Below, piece after piece: positions 7,212 to 15,895 of a stretch of DNA of 64,000 nucleotides. The stretch is from Streptomyces sp. XY006 (GTDB lineage: Bacteria > Actinomycetota > Actinomycetes > Streptomycetales > Streptomycetaceae), in assembly GCF_002237655.1 (NCBI RefSeq), contig NZ_NOKT01000026.1, forward strand, positions 62,001 to 126,000, given 5' to 3'. The notes under the pieces are model-generated. The model ran no database searches, was not told the DNA's origin, and saw only the letters and a program-made list of their open reading frames with translations. The stretch's first letter is position 1; each line of letters opens with the position of its first letter. The position numbers were made by a program, and so were the translations under genes.

Positions 7212-8711
7212 ATGGCGCAGTGGACCTCGGCCGTGGGGGCGGCACAGCTCGCCCGGCTGCTCAACTCCCAGCAGGACCGCCCGGCAGGACCCGGCACACG
7301 CCGCCCGCCCGCCTATCGCGCGCTCGCCGACGGCATCCGCCTGCTGGTGCTCGAAGGGCGCGTCCCGGTGGCCGCCCGGCTGCCCGCCGAACGGGAACTC
7401 GCCCTCTCCCTCAGCGTCAGCCGTACGACGGTCGCCGCCGCCTACGAGGCGCTGCGCAGCGAGGGGTTCCTGGAGTCGCGGCGGGGAGCGGGCAGCTGGA
7501 CCGCCGTACCCGCCGGGAACCCGCTGCCCGCCCGGGGACTGGAGCCGCTGCCGCCGGAGGCCCTGGGCTCGATGATCGACCTCGGCTGCGCCGCGCTGCC
7601 CGCCCCCGAGCCCTGGCTCACCCGGGCCGTGCAGGGCGCGCTGGAGGAGCTGCCGCCGTACGCGCACACGCACGGCGACTATCCCGCCGGGCTTCCCGCG
7701 CTGCGGGCGATGATCGCCGAGCGGTACACGCTGCGCGGCATCCCCACCATGCCCGAGCAGATCATGGTGACGACCGGGGCGATGGGGGCGATCGACGCCA
7801 TCTGCCATCTCTTCGGCGGGCGGGGCGAGCGCATCGCCGTCGAGTCGCCCTCCTACGCCAACATCCTCCAGCTGATGCGGGAGGCCGGGGCCCGGCTGGT
7901 GCCCGTCGCGATGGCCGAGGGGCTCACCGGCTGGGACATGGACCGCTGGCGGCAGGTCCTGCGCGACGCCGCGCCCCGGATCGCCTACGTCGTGGCCGAC
8001 TTCCACAACCCGACGGGCGCGCTCGCCGACGAGGACCAGCGGCGGCGGCTGGTGGACGCGGCGCGGTCCGCGGGGACGGTGCTGATCGCCGACGAGACGA
8101 TGAGCGAGCTGTGGCTCGACCCGGACGTGGAGATGCCGCGGCCGGTGTGCGCCTTCGATCCCGCCGGGTCGACCGTGATCACCGTGGGGTCGGCGAGCAA
8201 GGCGTTCTGGGCCGGCATGCGCATCGGGTGGGTGCGGGCCGCGCCGGACGTGATCCGCAGCCTGGTCGCGGCCCGGGCCTACGCCGATCTGGGGACGCCC
8301 GTGCTGGAGCAGCTGGCCGTCAACTGGCTGTTCGGCACCGGGGGCTGGGAGCAGGCCGTGCAGGTGCGGCGGGACCAGGCCCGGTCGAACAGGGACGAGC
8401 TGGTGGCGGCCGTGCGCCGGGAGCTGCCCTCGTGGGAGTTCGAGGTGCCGCAGGGCGGGCTGACCCTGTGGGTGCGGACCGGGGGGCTGTCCGGGTCGCG
8501 GCTCGCGGAGGCGGGGGAGCGCGTGGGCGTGCGCGTGCCGTCCGGGCCGCGGTTCGGGGTGGACGGGGCGTTCGAGGGGTATGTGCGGCTGCCGTTCACC
8601 GTGGGCGGGGCGGTGGCCGAGGAGGCGGCGGTACGGCTGGCCGCGGCGGCGGGTCTGGTGGAGTCGGGCGGAGTGGCCGGCACGGAGGCGCCGCGCACGT
8701 TCGTCGCGTAG
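7212..8711 (+). CDS. yczR: MocR-family transcriptional regulator (GntR HTH + aminotransferase-like domain)
   Basis: A 499-residue regulator joining an N-terminal winged helix-turn-helix to a PLP-binding fold-type-I aminotransferase-like domain. The HTH (about 45-110) contains 'AARLPAERELALSLSVSRTT', the GntR recognition pattern. The effector domain has 'DFHNPTG' and the Schiff-base lysine in 'GSASKAFW' (K330). Members sense PLP or amino-acid aldimines. Divergence from yczE suggests it controls that gene and itself. The ATG at 7212 has GGGGAAGG 10 bases upstream and leaves both palindromic elements in the non-coding gap. Whether it is truly orthologous to Bacillus YczR is inferred from gene pairing only. 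Confidence 0.85.
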   Translation: MAQWTSAVGAAQLARLLNSQQDRPAGPGTRRPPAYRALADGIRLLVLEGRVPVAARLPAERELALSLSVSRTTVAAAYEALRSEGFLESRRGAGSWTAVPAGNPLPARGLEPLPPEALGSMIDLGCAALPAPEPWLTRAVQGALEELPPYAHTHGDYPAGLPALRAMIAERYTLRGIPTMPEQIMVTTGAMGAIDAICHLFGGRGERIAVESPSYANILQLMREAGARLVPVAMAEGLTGWDMDRWRQVLRDAAPRIAYVVADFHNPTGALADEDQRRRLVDAARSAGTVLIADETMSELWLDPDVEMPRPVCAFDPAGSTVITVGSASKAFWAGMRIGWVRAAPDVIRSLVAARAYADLGTPVLEQLAVNWLFGTGGWEQAVQVRRDQARSNRDELVAAVRRELPSWEFEVPQGGLTLWVRTGGLSGSRLAEAGERVGVRVPSGPRFGVDGAFEGYVRLPFTVGGAVAEEAAVRLAAAAGLVESGGVAGTEAPRTFVA

Positions 8712-8750
8712 GGGGCGAACGCCCGCCCCCTGCGCCCTGCCCGGCAGGGC
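8711..8750. terminator. Two hairpins between convergent mocR and ssfA
   Basis: GGGGGCG/CGCCCCC (8711-8717 with 8724-8730) and GCCCTGC/GCAGGGC (8734-8740 with 8744-8750) fill the 38-bp gap between the two stops. They plausibly form a bidirectional terminator. Confidence 0.65.
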
Positions 8751-10765
8751 TAGCCCTGCTGTGCCTCCGTCGGCTTCGTGAGAACGGGGACCGGGTCCGG
8801 AAGGGGGTCCCTGGTGAGGACGGGGTGTGTGTTCGGCCGGGGGTCCTTGGTGAGGACGGGGACCGGGTCCGGCAGGGGGGCCTTGGTGAGGGCCGGGTCT
8901 GTATCCGGCAGAGGGTCCTTGGTGAGGACCGGGACCGGTGTCGGCACGGGGTCCTTCGTGAGGACCGGGACCGGGCTCGGGCTCGGGCTCGGCGAGGGTT
9001 CCTCGGTGAGGGCCGGCTGGGGTTCCGGCTGCGGCTGCGGCTGCGGCTGCGGCTCCGGCGGCTCGGTGGTCACCGTCGCCGCGGCGGGCTCCGCGGTCAC
9101 GGCCGCCGGGACGGGCTCCGGTTCCTGCTCCGTCGGTACATGCTCTGTCGGTACATGCTCTGTCGGCACCTGGTCAGTCGGCACCTGTTCCGTCGGTACC
9201 GGCTCCGGCTCGCCGGGTGATCCGTCCGGCTCGGGGACCGTCTCCCCGTCGGCCGGTGTCGTGCGCGGCGGCAGGAGGGCGAGGACCGCCTCGCGGTATG
9301 CCTCGGGGGCCGCGTCGTCGAAGGGATTGGGCGTGGCCGGCACCTGGAGGCGGTGGACCGGCCCCGTGCCCAGGCGGGCGTAACCGCGCCCGGGCGGGAT
9401 CTGGTCCACGGGCGTGGTGTGCGGGGGCGCGCCCAGCACCGACTCGAGCTGTTCGGCCGTGGCCGGGCCGAGGACCACGCACGCCCGGGTGTGCCGGTGC
9501 ACCGGCTCGCCGAGGGCCTCCAGGGCGTCGAGCTGGTCGGCCACCACCACGGTCACGTTCGCCGGGCGCCCGTGCCGCAGCGGCACCTGGAGGAGGGACT
9601 GCGGATCCTTGCGGTCGTCGGCCGCGGCCAGGTGGGTGAACGCGGTGGGGCGGTCCAGCAGGATCCACAGCGGCCGCTTGGTGTCGTCGGGCGGGGGGTG
9701 GCCCGCCTGGTGGGCGCGGTTGGCGGCGATGAGGCGGCGCTCCGTCTCGGTCGCGGCCCACTCCAGGCTGGCCGTCGCGCCGCTGAGGCCGCACTCGACG
9801 GCCAGGACGCCGTCCCGGCCGGTCAGGCAGGCGTACTCGCCGGTGCCGCCGCCGTCGACGATCACCACGTCGCCGTGCCGGAGGGCCTGCAGCGCGATGG
9901 AGCGCAGCAGCGTCGAGACGCCGCTGCCGGGCTGGCCCAGGACGAGCAGGTGCGGCTCCGTGGAGCGCAGGCCCGTGCGCCACACGACCGGGGGCACGTC
10001 CCGCCGCTGCTCGCCCTGGCCGACGGGAAGCGTGCGCCGGACCCGGGTCGGGTCGGTGAAGCCCAGGACCGTCTCGCCGGGGGCGGTGACGAAGCGCTGG
10101 GCCGTGATGTCGACGGGGAGGGGCAGCAGCACGCCGAGCGTCAACTGGTTGCCCTCCTCGTCCCACGTGAAGTGGTACTCGCGGCCGCGGCCGGACTTGG
10201 CCGCGAGGAGGTGCTCGATCCGCGCGCGGGCCTCGGCCTCGCCGTCGGTGAAGTATGCCGGGTAGCGCACCACCAGATGGGAGATCCGGCCGCCGCCGTC
10301 GAACGCGTAGGTGGGGAAGGCCTTGTCCCACGCGCCGCCGTGCGCGTACAGCGGCTCGGGGTCCTCGGCGGTGGAGAAGTACGGCACGAGCGCCTCGTAC
10401 AGCGACTTCAGGCGCTCGGTCTGCGACTCGTCGGGCCCGTCGGGAGCCGCCGGTGTGCGGTCCCGGCCCTGCCAGGCCGCGGCCGCCATCAGGGTGATGG
10501 CGGCCAGCAGCGGCCCGTACGGCACCAGGGCCACCACGAGGATCACGGAGGCCACCAGGAACAGCAGCGCCCCCCGCTTCTCCTTCGGGGTCTCGGTCCA
10601 TCTGCGCCGCCCGGCCGCTGCCAGCCGGCGCAGACCCCGCGTGATCGTGATCAGCGGGTGGAGGACGTCGGTGGCGCTGTCGGCGGCCGTCCGGGCCAGC
10701 TCCCGGCTCCGGGCGAGCTGGGCGCTGCCGTTGCTCAGAATGCGGGGGAGGGGGCGCCGGGCCAC
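8750..10765 (-). CDS. ssfA: SsfA-like SpoIIIE/FtsK-family protein with a proline-rich repeat tail
   Basis: Second gene of the smeA-ssfA pair. In S. coelicolor SmeA brings this SpoIIIE/FtsK-related protein to sporulation septa, where it affects chromosome segregation and spore maturation. The 671 residues show a membrane segment near 65-95 ('LLFLVASVILVVALVPYGP'), a middle region, and an ATPase-like domain with a Walker B-like 'LWILLDRP'. The P-loop reads 'GQPGSGVST': the lysine that binds ATP phosphate is Val (V283). The last 170 or so residues are low-complexity, with repeated 'VPTEH/VPTEQ', 'QPQPQP' and 'PVLTKDPLP' units. The GTG start has GGAGG 7 bases upstream. It lies 37 bp downstream of smeA. 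Confidence 0.85.
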   Translation of the reverse strand: MARRPLPRILSNGSAQLARSRELARTAADSATDVLHPLITITRGLRRLAAAGRRRWTETPKEKRGALLFLVASVILVVALVPYGPLLAAITLMAAAAWQGRDRTPAAPDGPDESQTERLKSLYEALVPYFSTAEDPEPLYAHGGAWDKAFPTYAFDGGGRISHLVVRYPAYFTDGEAEARARIEHLLAAKSGRGREYHFTWDEEGNQLTLGVLLPLPVDITAQRFVTAPGETVLGFTDPTRVRRTLPVGQGEQRRDVPPVVWRTGLRSTEPHLLVLGQPGSGVSTLLRSIALQALRHGDVVIVDGGGTGEYACLTGRDGVLAVECGLSGATASLEWAATETERRLIAANRAHQAGHPPPDDTKRPLWILLDRPTAFTHLAAADDRKDPQSLLQVPLRHGRPANVTVVVADQLDALEALGEPVHRHTRACVVLGPATAEQLESVLGAPPHTTPVDQIPPGRGYARLGTGPVHRLQVPATPNPFDDAAPEAYREAVLALLPPRTTPADGETVPEPDGSPGEPEPVPTEQVPTDQVPTEHVPTEHVPTEQEPEPVPAAVTAEPAAATVTTEPPEPQPQPQPQPEPQPALTEEPSPSPSPSPVPVLTKDPVPTPVPVLTKDPLPDTDPALTKAPLPDPVPVLTKDPRPNTHPVLTRDPLPDPVPVLTKPTEAQQG
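8764..9200 (-). repeat. Tandem repeats encoding the SsfA C-terminal tail
   Basis: Imperfect DNA repeats of a roughly 30-60 bp TCCTTGGTGAGGACGGG-type unit (8780-8990), plus 15-bp GGTACATGCTCTGTC-type units (about 9130-9200), underlie the 'PVLTKDPLP' and 'VPTEH' peptide repeats. Confidence 0.8.
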
Positions 10766-10802
10766 TGATGCCTCCAGTCGGTGCGTACGGGGAGTGGGGT
10801 GG

Positions 10803-10997
10803 TCAGAACTTGATGCCGCCGAGGAGGCTCGCCAGGCTCTCGCCGCCCGCCTTGATGCTCGGGGCGATGGCCGTGCTCGCCAGGTAGAAGCCGAAGAGCA
10901 TCGCCACCACCGCGTGCGAGGCCTTCAGGCCGTCCTTGCGGAAGAAGATGAAGACGACGATGCCGAGCAGGACCACGCCTGAGATGGACAGGATCAT
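10803..10997 (-). CDS. smeA: SmeA small membrane protein (sporulation)
   Basis: A 64-residue membrane protein with two hydrophobic helices (about 4-19 and 28-45) separated by 'RKDGLKASHA', ending in 'SLASLLGGIKF'. Size, topology and position directly before an SpoIIIE/FtsK-like gene match SmeA of S. coelicolor. That protein localises to sporulation septa, recruits SsfA and is needed for normal septation and spore-wall assembly. AGGAGA lies 8 bases before the ATG. In S. coelicolor the operon is switched on late in sporulation under the Whi regulators. I see no obvious WhiA-like GACAC word in the 297 bp upstream, so regulation here is unproven. Confidence 0.88.
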   Translation of the reverse strand: MILSISGVVLLGIVVFIFFRKDGLKASHAVVAMLFGFYLASTAIAPSIKAGGESLASLLGGIKF

Positions 10998-11294
10998 TTG
11001 AGTTCTCCTGGTTCGCGGGGACAGTCACCATGAGTACTTCCAGGCTCACAGGATGTATCCATACGATAAAAGGTGCAACTGGGTGAAATTCGGACGATTT
11101 CCCCCGAGTGGCGGAGTGGTCCGTGGTCCTGCGGGCACGGCTGTTGCGCCCGGCCACGTCTGTGGTGATCTTTACCTCGGGCACATCGGGTCATGTGCCG
11201 CGCGAGCCAGTACCCTGGCGATTCACTCGTACGGCTGCACCCGGCGCAGTCGTAGGCACCCGGCGTGACGTGTAGCGGAGAGGCGGTCCGGCCG
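10998..11294. other. smeA / ankyrin-gene divergent intergenic region
   Basis: The first 110 bp next to smeA are unusually AT-rich (for example around 11050-11090). On the minus strand TTGCAC occurs 15 bases before TACATC, a poor but possible promoter for smeA. Near the ankyrin gene, TACCCT (11211-11216) resembles a Streptomyces -10 box without a clear -35. No other feature was seen. Confidence 0.4.
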
Positions 11295-11687
11295 ATGACC
11301 GAAGTCCCCGACCCCGAGGTCGTGGAGCTCGCGACCAAGATCTTCGATCTGGCCCGGCGGGGACAGACCGAGGCGCTCGTGGCGTACGTCGACGCGGGTG
11401 TCCCGGCCAACCTCACCAACGACCGCGGCGACTCGCTCGTGATGCTCGCCGCCTACCACGGCCACTCCGACGCCGTGCGCGCCCTGCTCGCCCGCGGCGC
11501 CGAGGCGGACCGGGTGAACGACCGGGGCCAGACCCCGCTCGCCGGGGCCGTCTTCAAGGGCGAGACGGACGTGATCAAGGCCCTTCTGGAGGGCGGCGCC
11601 GACCCGTCCGCCGGCACGCCCTCGGCCGTCGACACGGCCCGGATGTTCGGCCGGACGGAACTGCTCGAACTGTTCGGCGAGCACTAG
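11295..11687 (+). CDS. Ankyrin-repeat protein
   Basis: A cytoplasmic 130-residue protein made almost entirely of ankyrin repeats, a protein-protein interaction scaffold. At least three repeats can be read: 'DSLVMLAAYHGHSDAVRALL', 'TPLAGAVFKGETDVIKALLE' and a final 'SAVDTARMFGRTELLELF'. Each has the T-L--A---G-----LL skeleton and beta-hairpin 'GADP' turns. The ATG at 11295 is preferred, with GGAGAGG about 11 bases upstream; an earlier in-frame GTG cannot be excluded. It has no operon partner on the same strand within 300 bp. The binding target is unknown. Confidence 0.85.
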   Translation: MTEVPDPEVVELATKIFDLARRGQTEALVAYVDAGVPANLTNDRGDSLVMLAAYHGHSDAVRALLARGAEADRVNDRGQTPLAGAVFKGETDVIKALLEGGADPSAGTPSAVDTARMFGRTELLELFGEH

Positions 11688-11987
11688 GCCGACCGGTCCG
11701 ACCTGGAACGACGACGGAAACGGGGGAGGCGGAACGGGGCCGCCGAAATTTCGGTCGCGGCAGACGGAAGTGCCGAGTCATCATGACGACGTGGTTCACG
11801 GACGTGATGGTTGGGCAGGTGTTGCCGCACCGCGCGGGCCGTGACGCGGTCCGCAAGGGCCACCGACGAGAGGCAGAGGAAGATGGTCTACAGCAAGCAG
11901 GAAACGGCGGGCACTCCGACGTGTTGTCGCGCGGCCAGGTAGTACACGTCCCCGGTTGCGTCGACGCTTGATGTGAGGCTGTTTCCC
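11688..11987. other. Gap between the ankyrin and HEAT-like genes
   Basis: About 300 bp with no secure gene. It holds a candidate 19-codon ORF (11883-11942). A longer open frame (11783-11971) shows no recognisable domain. Confidence 0.4.
11883..11942 (+). CDS. Candidate 19-residue small ORF upstream of the HEAT-like gene
   Basis: ATG GTC TAC ... TAG encodes MVYSKQETAGTPTCCRAAR. GAGGAAG immediately precedes the ATG, a better Shine-Dalgarno than many real genes here have. It ends 45 bp before the HEAT-like gene. It could be a leader peptide or a translated small protein, or chance; nothing in the peptide identifies a function. Confidence 0.35.
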   Translation: MVYSKQETAGTPTCCRAAR

Positions 11988-13406
11988 ATGTTCGATCCGG
12001 TCATAGCGCCCAGCGGTACGCTGCTCGGCCTGCTCCAGCGGGGCCGCGGCGACGGCACACTGCACGCGCTCACCGCCCCGCGCCCCGAGGCGCTCGCGGC
12101 GCTCAACCACTGCGTGCTGCGAGATCCCCGCCACGACTGGCAGGTGGAGAACCGCTCCCTCTACTACGCCCGCCTCTACCTCGACCTCAACGGCGAGCTC
12201 GACGAGATCGAGGCCCACCTCTTCGACGCCGAGGACGTCCTCGACGCCGACGAGTCACGCACCGGGCTCGCCCTCGCCGTCCTCGGGCACCTCGCCTCCT
12301 ACGGCAGGCGGGACGCGCTCGAACTGCTGCGCAGATACGCCGCCCACGGCAGCAACTGGGCCTGGGCCCTCGACGAACTGGCCCTGCGGGACGACGACGC
12401 TGGCCTGCGCGCCCTCGCCGCCCCCGTCCTCGCGCGGTTCCCGGCCGACCCGGAGGGCGAGGCCGAGCTGGCCGCGGCCGTCCGGGACGCCTTCGAGCCC
12501 CGGCCGTGGCGGCTGTGGGCCGAGGACCCCCGCTCCTCCATCGCCACGCGCGTGCGTGCCGCCCACGAGGCCGGCTGCTTCGACCGCTGGCAGCGGCAGA
12601 TGCGCCCCTCCGGCCCCCGCCCCGGCTGGAGCGTCCAGGCCGTCTTCGACTGGGCCCAGCAGGGCCTCGAACGCGGCGCGGCGCTCCACGTCCCCGCCGC
12701 CCGCTGCCTCACCGCGGTGGCGGGGCCCGAGGACCGGGCCGAGATCGTCGGCGCCGCGAAGGACGGCGGTGACGGCGCCCGGTGCACTGCCCTGCGCTAC
12801 CTCGCCGACGGCAACGATCCCGACGCCCTCGACCTGATCGAGGGCGCCGTGGCCACCGGCTCGACGGTCGTCGTGGACGCCGCCGTCGACGCCTTCGAAC
12901 GGATGCGCTCCCTCGCGGCCGTCGACCGGGCGCGCGGCTGGGCCCGGCGGCCCGACGCCCTCGGCGCCGCCGCCGGACGCGTCCTCGCCTGCCGGGGCGG
13001 CGCCCAGGACCGCGACCTGGTCCTCACCGCCCTCCGGGAGGCCGTGCGGGGCGAGGGCCCCGACGCACCGACCCTGTGGACCCTCGTCGACGGCACCGGA
13101 CGGCTCGGCATCGCCTGCGCCGCACCCGTCCTGCGCCACGTCTACCGCGAGACCGCCTCCTCCCACCTGCGCGGCCGGACCGCCCGCGCCCTCGCCGCCA
13201 CCGACCCCTCCTTCGCCACCGGCTTCGCCGTCGAATGCCTGTGGGACTGCGAGGAGACCACCCGCGAACTCGCCGCCCGGCACGCCGAGACCGGTGACGC
13301 CCGCGTCGTGGAGCGCCTGCGCCGGCTCGCCGCCGACCCCGCCGAGGAGGCCGAGGTCCAGACGGCCGTCCGCAGCCGGATCGGCCCGGAGGAAACCGCC
13401 GTGTGA
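11988..13406 (+). CDS. HEAT-repeat-like protein, uncharacterised
   Basis: A soluble 472-residue helical protein. Repeated 30-40 residue blocks contain paired amphipathic helices such as 'GLALAVLGHLASYGRRDALE', 'CTALRYLADGNDPDALDLIE' and 'LRGRTARALAATDPSFA', a pattern typical of HEAT/PBS-lyase-type repeats used as interaction surfaces. There are no catalytic motifs, membrane segments or signal peptide. The ATG at 11988 has TGAGG nine bases before it. The gene appears monocistronic; the next gene starts 186 bp later behind its own promoter-like sequence. No function can be assigned. Confidence 0.75.
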   Translation: MFDPVIAPSGTLLGLLQRGRGDGTLHALTAPRPEALAALNHCVLRDPRHDWQVENRSLYYARLYLDLNGELDEIEAHLFDAEDVLDADESRTGLALAVLGHLASYGRRDALELLRRYAAHGSNWAWALDELALRDDDAGLRALAAPVLARFPADPEGEAELAAAVRDAFEPRPWRLWAEDPRSSIATRVRAAHEAGCFDRWQRQMRPSGPRPGWSVQAVFDWAQQGLERGAALHVPAARCLTAVAGPEDRAEIVGAAKDGGDGARCTALRYLADGNDPDALDLIEGAVATGSTVVVDAAVDAFERMRSLAAVDRARGWARRPDALGAAAGRVLACRGGAQDRDLVLTALREAVRGEGPDAPTLWTLVDGTGRLGIACAAPVLRHVYRETASSHLRGRTARALAATDPSFATGFAVECLWDCEETTRELAARHAETGDARVVERLRRLAADPAEEAEVQTAVRSRIGPEETAV

Positions 13407-13461
13407 CCCCCTCCGCGCGGGACTGCCGAGGCCGCATCAGGCCAGGGAGATGAACGTCGGA

Positions 13462-13475
13462 TGACCCGCGGGTCA
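13462..13475. promoter_or_regulatory. 14-bp perfect palindrome upstream of the glycosyltransferase operon
   Basis: TGACCCGCGGGTCA is a perfect palindrome 118 bp before the first glycosyltransferase start. Closer in, TTGACG (13556-13561) lies 31 bp before the ATG with no Shine-Dalgarno in between, suggesting a near-leaderless transcript. The palindrome is a plausible operator. Confidence 0.45.
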
Positions 13476-13592
13476 GGAGGGCATGGACACGGCCTGACCT
13501 GCGCGGGTGCGCATCGGAACGCTCATGACACGTTCCTCGGCCGGAAAGATCGACGTTGACGCGGCCACGTCCGGCACGGCGACAACACCGGT

Positions 13593-14720
13593 ATGCGTGT
13601 CGTCATCGTGACCGAATCCTTTCCCCCCGACGTGAACGGCGTGGCCCACTGCGCGCTCCAGACCGCCCGGCACCTCGTCGAGCGCGGTCACGCCCCCGTC
13701 GTCGTCGCACCGGCCCCCGCACCGGGGAACAAGCCCGACGCGTCCGCGCCGTGCCCCGTCGTCCACGTCCCCTCCCTCCCGCTCCCCGGCTACCCCCAGG
13801 TCCGCGTGGCCCTCCCCAGCCGCCGCCTGGCCGCCACCCTCGTCGAGCACCGTGCCGACGTCGTCCACCTGGCCAGCCCCTTCGTCCTCGGGGTGCGCGG
13901 CATGGCCGCCGCCGCCCGCCTCGGCATCCCCGCCGTCGCCGTCTACCAGACCGACCTGGCCGGATACGCCCGCACCTACATGGGCGCCGGGGAAGCCGCC
14001 GCCTGGCGGCGCATCCGCTCCGTCCACGGCGCCGCCGACCTCACCCTCGCCCCCTCCAGCGCGGCCCTGCACGACCTGCGCACCCACGGAGTGCCCCGGG
14101 TCGAGCTGTGGCCGCGCGGCGTCGACACCGAACGGTTCCGGCCCGACCGGCGCGACGAGACCCTGCGCCGCGAACTCGCACCCGACGGCGAGCTGATCGT
14201 CGGATACGTCGGCCGCCTCGCCCCTGAGAAGCAGGTCGAACTCCTCGCCGGCGCCTGCGGCCTGGACGGCGTGCGCGTCGTGATCGTCGGCGACGGTCCC
14301 AGCCGGCCCACGCTGGAGCAGGCGCTGCCCGGCGCCGTCTTCCTCGGCCGCCGCACCGGCGACGACCTCGCCCGGGTCTTCGCCTCGCTGGACCTGTTCG
14401 TGCACACCGGCCCCTTCGAGACCTTCTGCCAGACCGTGCAGGAGGCCATGGCCAGCGGGCTGCCCGTCGTGGCACCCGCAGCGGGCGGACCGCTCGACCT
14501 GGTCGCGCACGGGCACACCGGACTGCTGGTGCCGCCGCGCGACGCGGACGCCGTACGGGAGGCCGTGCGCGCTCTGGCCGCCGAGCCGGCGCTGCGTGCC
14601 GCCTTCGGCGCCGCCGGGCGCGCCACCGTCGAGGGCCGCACCTGGGCCGCCGTCGGAGACCGGCTCATCGGGCACTACACCGATGTGCTCGCCGGACGCC
14701 GCACGGCGGTGGCGGCATGA
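13593..14720 (+). CDS. GT4 glycosyltransferase (MgtA/PimB-like mannosyltransferase)
   Basis: A 375-residue GT-B enzyme of family GT4 that probably adds mannose from GDP-mannose to a lipid or glycolipid on the cytoplasmic membrane face. The N-terminal domain opens with 'VVIVTESFPPDVNGVA' and the C-terminal nucleotide-sugar domain has 'VGYVGRLAPEKQVE'. The E-x7-E motif lies in 'FETFCQTVQEAMASGLPVVA'. These match actinobacterial MgtA, the GDP-mannose-dependent transferase acting on diacylglycerol glucuronate, but acceptor specificity is inferred only. The ATG lacks a Shine-Dalgarno. It is followed by ATGA overlaps into two further genes, so three products are made from one operon. Confidence 0.87.
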   Translation: MRVVIVTESFPPDVNGVAHCALQTARHLVERGHAPVVVAPAPAPGNKPDASAPCPVVHVPSLPLPGYPQVRVALPSRRLAATLVEHRADVVHLASPFVLGVRGMAAAARLGIPAVAVYQTDLAGYARTYMGAGEAAAWRRIRSVHGAADLTLAPSSAALHDLRTHGVPRVELWPRGVDTERFRPDRRDETLRRELAPDGELIVGYVGRLAPEKQVELLAGACGLDGVRVVIVGDGPSRPTLEQALPGAVFLGRRTGDDLARVFASLDLFVHTGPFETFCQTVQEAMASGLPVVAPAAGGPLDLVAHGHTGLLVPPRDADAVREAVRALAAEPALRAAFGAAGRATVEGRTWAAVGDRLIGHYTDVLAGRRTAVAA

Positions 14721-15895
14721 GCGCGCACACCGCCGACCGCCGCGCGCTCCGGATCGTCCGGCTCGCGAACTTCGTCGCCCCCTCCTCCGGCGGTCTGCGC
14801 ACCGCCCTGCGTGAGCTCGGCAAGGGCTACCGGGCGGCGGGGCACGAACCCGTCCTCGTGGTTCCCGGCGAGCGGACGAGCGACCGCGAGACCGAGCAGG
14901 GCAGGGTGATCACCCTGCCGGGTCCGCTGCTGCCCGGCACCGGCGGCTACCGCGTCCTCACCGACAGGCGGCGGGTGGCCGGGCTGCTGGAGGAACTCGC
15001 GCCCGACCGGCTGGAGGTGTCCGACCGCACCACCCTGCGGTGGACCGGCAAGTGGGCACGGCGCGCCCGGATCCCGGCCGTGATGGTCTCCCACGAGACC
15101 GCCGACGGGGTCCTGCGCACCTGGGGCCTGCCCGAGGGAGCCGCCCGGCGCGCCGCCGACGCCCTCAACGTCCGTACGGCCCACACGTACGCGCGCGTGG
15201 TGTGCACCACCGAGTTCGCCGAGCGGGAGTTCGTACGGATCGGGGCGCGCAACGTCGTGCGGGCCCCGCTCGGGGTCGACCTGGTGCAGCGGCACCCCGC
15301 CCTGCGCGACCCCGCGCTGCGGGCCCGGCACGCGCGCGAGGACGAGACGCTGCTGGTGATGTGCTCGCGGCTGTCCGTGGAGAAGCGGCCCGGCACCGCG
15401 CTGGACGCCCTGGAGGCGCTGCGGCGGCGCGGCCGCCGGGCGGTGCTGGTGGTGGCCGGGGACGGCCCGCTGCGGTCGCGCCTCGAACAGCGGGCACGGG
15501 AGAGCGGCCTGCCGGTCACCTTCCTCGGGCACCTCTCCGACCGCGCCCTGCTCGGCGCGCTCCAGGCGTCCGCCGACGTGGCCCTGGCGCCCGGGCCCGC
15601 CGAGACCTTCGGGCTCGCCGCGCTGGAGGCCATGGCCTGCGGAACGCCCGTGGTGGCGAGCGCCTCCTCGGCGCTGCCGGAGGTGATCGGCTCCGCCGGG
15701 GCCGTCGCCGCGGACCACGGGGAGGCCTTCGCGGACGCCGTGGACCTGCTGCTGGAACGGCTGGAGGCGGACCGCCGCGAGGCGGCACGCGCGCGTGCGG
15801 AGTGTTTCGGGTGGGACGCGGCGGTCGACGCGTTCCTCGCCGCCCATGACGCGGCCGTCCCCGCGCGGCCGTTCGTGCCCGGAGGCGTGGCATGA
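14717..15895 (+). CDS. GT4 glycosyltransferase, second of a coupled pair
   Basis: A 392-residue GT-B glycosyltransferase. It has 'IVRLANFVAPSSGGLRTALR' at the N-terminus, a glycine-rich acceptor loop. The sugar-nucleotide domain contains 'CSRLSVEKRPG', 'GDGPLRSRLE' and the E-x7-E block 'AETFGLAALEAMACGTPVVA'. Its start overlaps the previous stop as ATGA, and the SGNH hydrolase start overlaps its own stop. Two sequential transferases strongly suggest stepwise assembly of a disaccharide head group on a lipid. Donor and acceptor are not determined by sequence. Confidence 0.88.
   Translation: MSAHTADRRALRIVRLANFVAPSSGGLRTALRELGKGYRAAGHEPVLVVPGERTSDRETEQGRVITLPGPLLPGTGGYRVLTDRRRVAGLLEELAPDRLEVSDRTTLRWTGKWARRARIPAVMVSHETADGVLRTWGLPEGAARRAADALNVRTAHTYARVVCTTEFAEREFVRIGARNVVRAPLGVDLVQRHPALRDPALRARHAREDETLLVMCSRLSVEKRPGTALDALEALRRRGRRAVLVVAGDGPLRSRLEQRARESGLPVTFLGHLSDRALLGALQASADVALAPGPAETFGLAALEAMACGTPVVASASSALPEVIGSAGAVAADHGEAFADAVDLLLERLEADRREAARARAECFGWDAAVDAFLAAHDAAVPARPFVPGGVA

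Noticed and set aside
5694-8006. 770-codon frame ending in the GDPD sequence
   Set aside because: Only the last 255 codons resemble a protein family; the rest overlaps yczE and the MocR gene in other frames.
11783-11971. 62-codon ORF between the ankyrin and HEAT-like genes
   Set aside because: No Shine-Dalgarno, no recognisable domain and a composition like shifted coding sequence; the 19-codon frame within the same gap has a better start signal.
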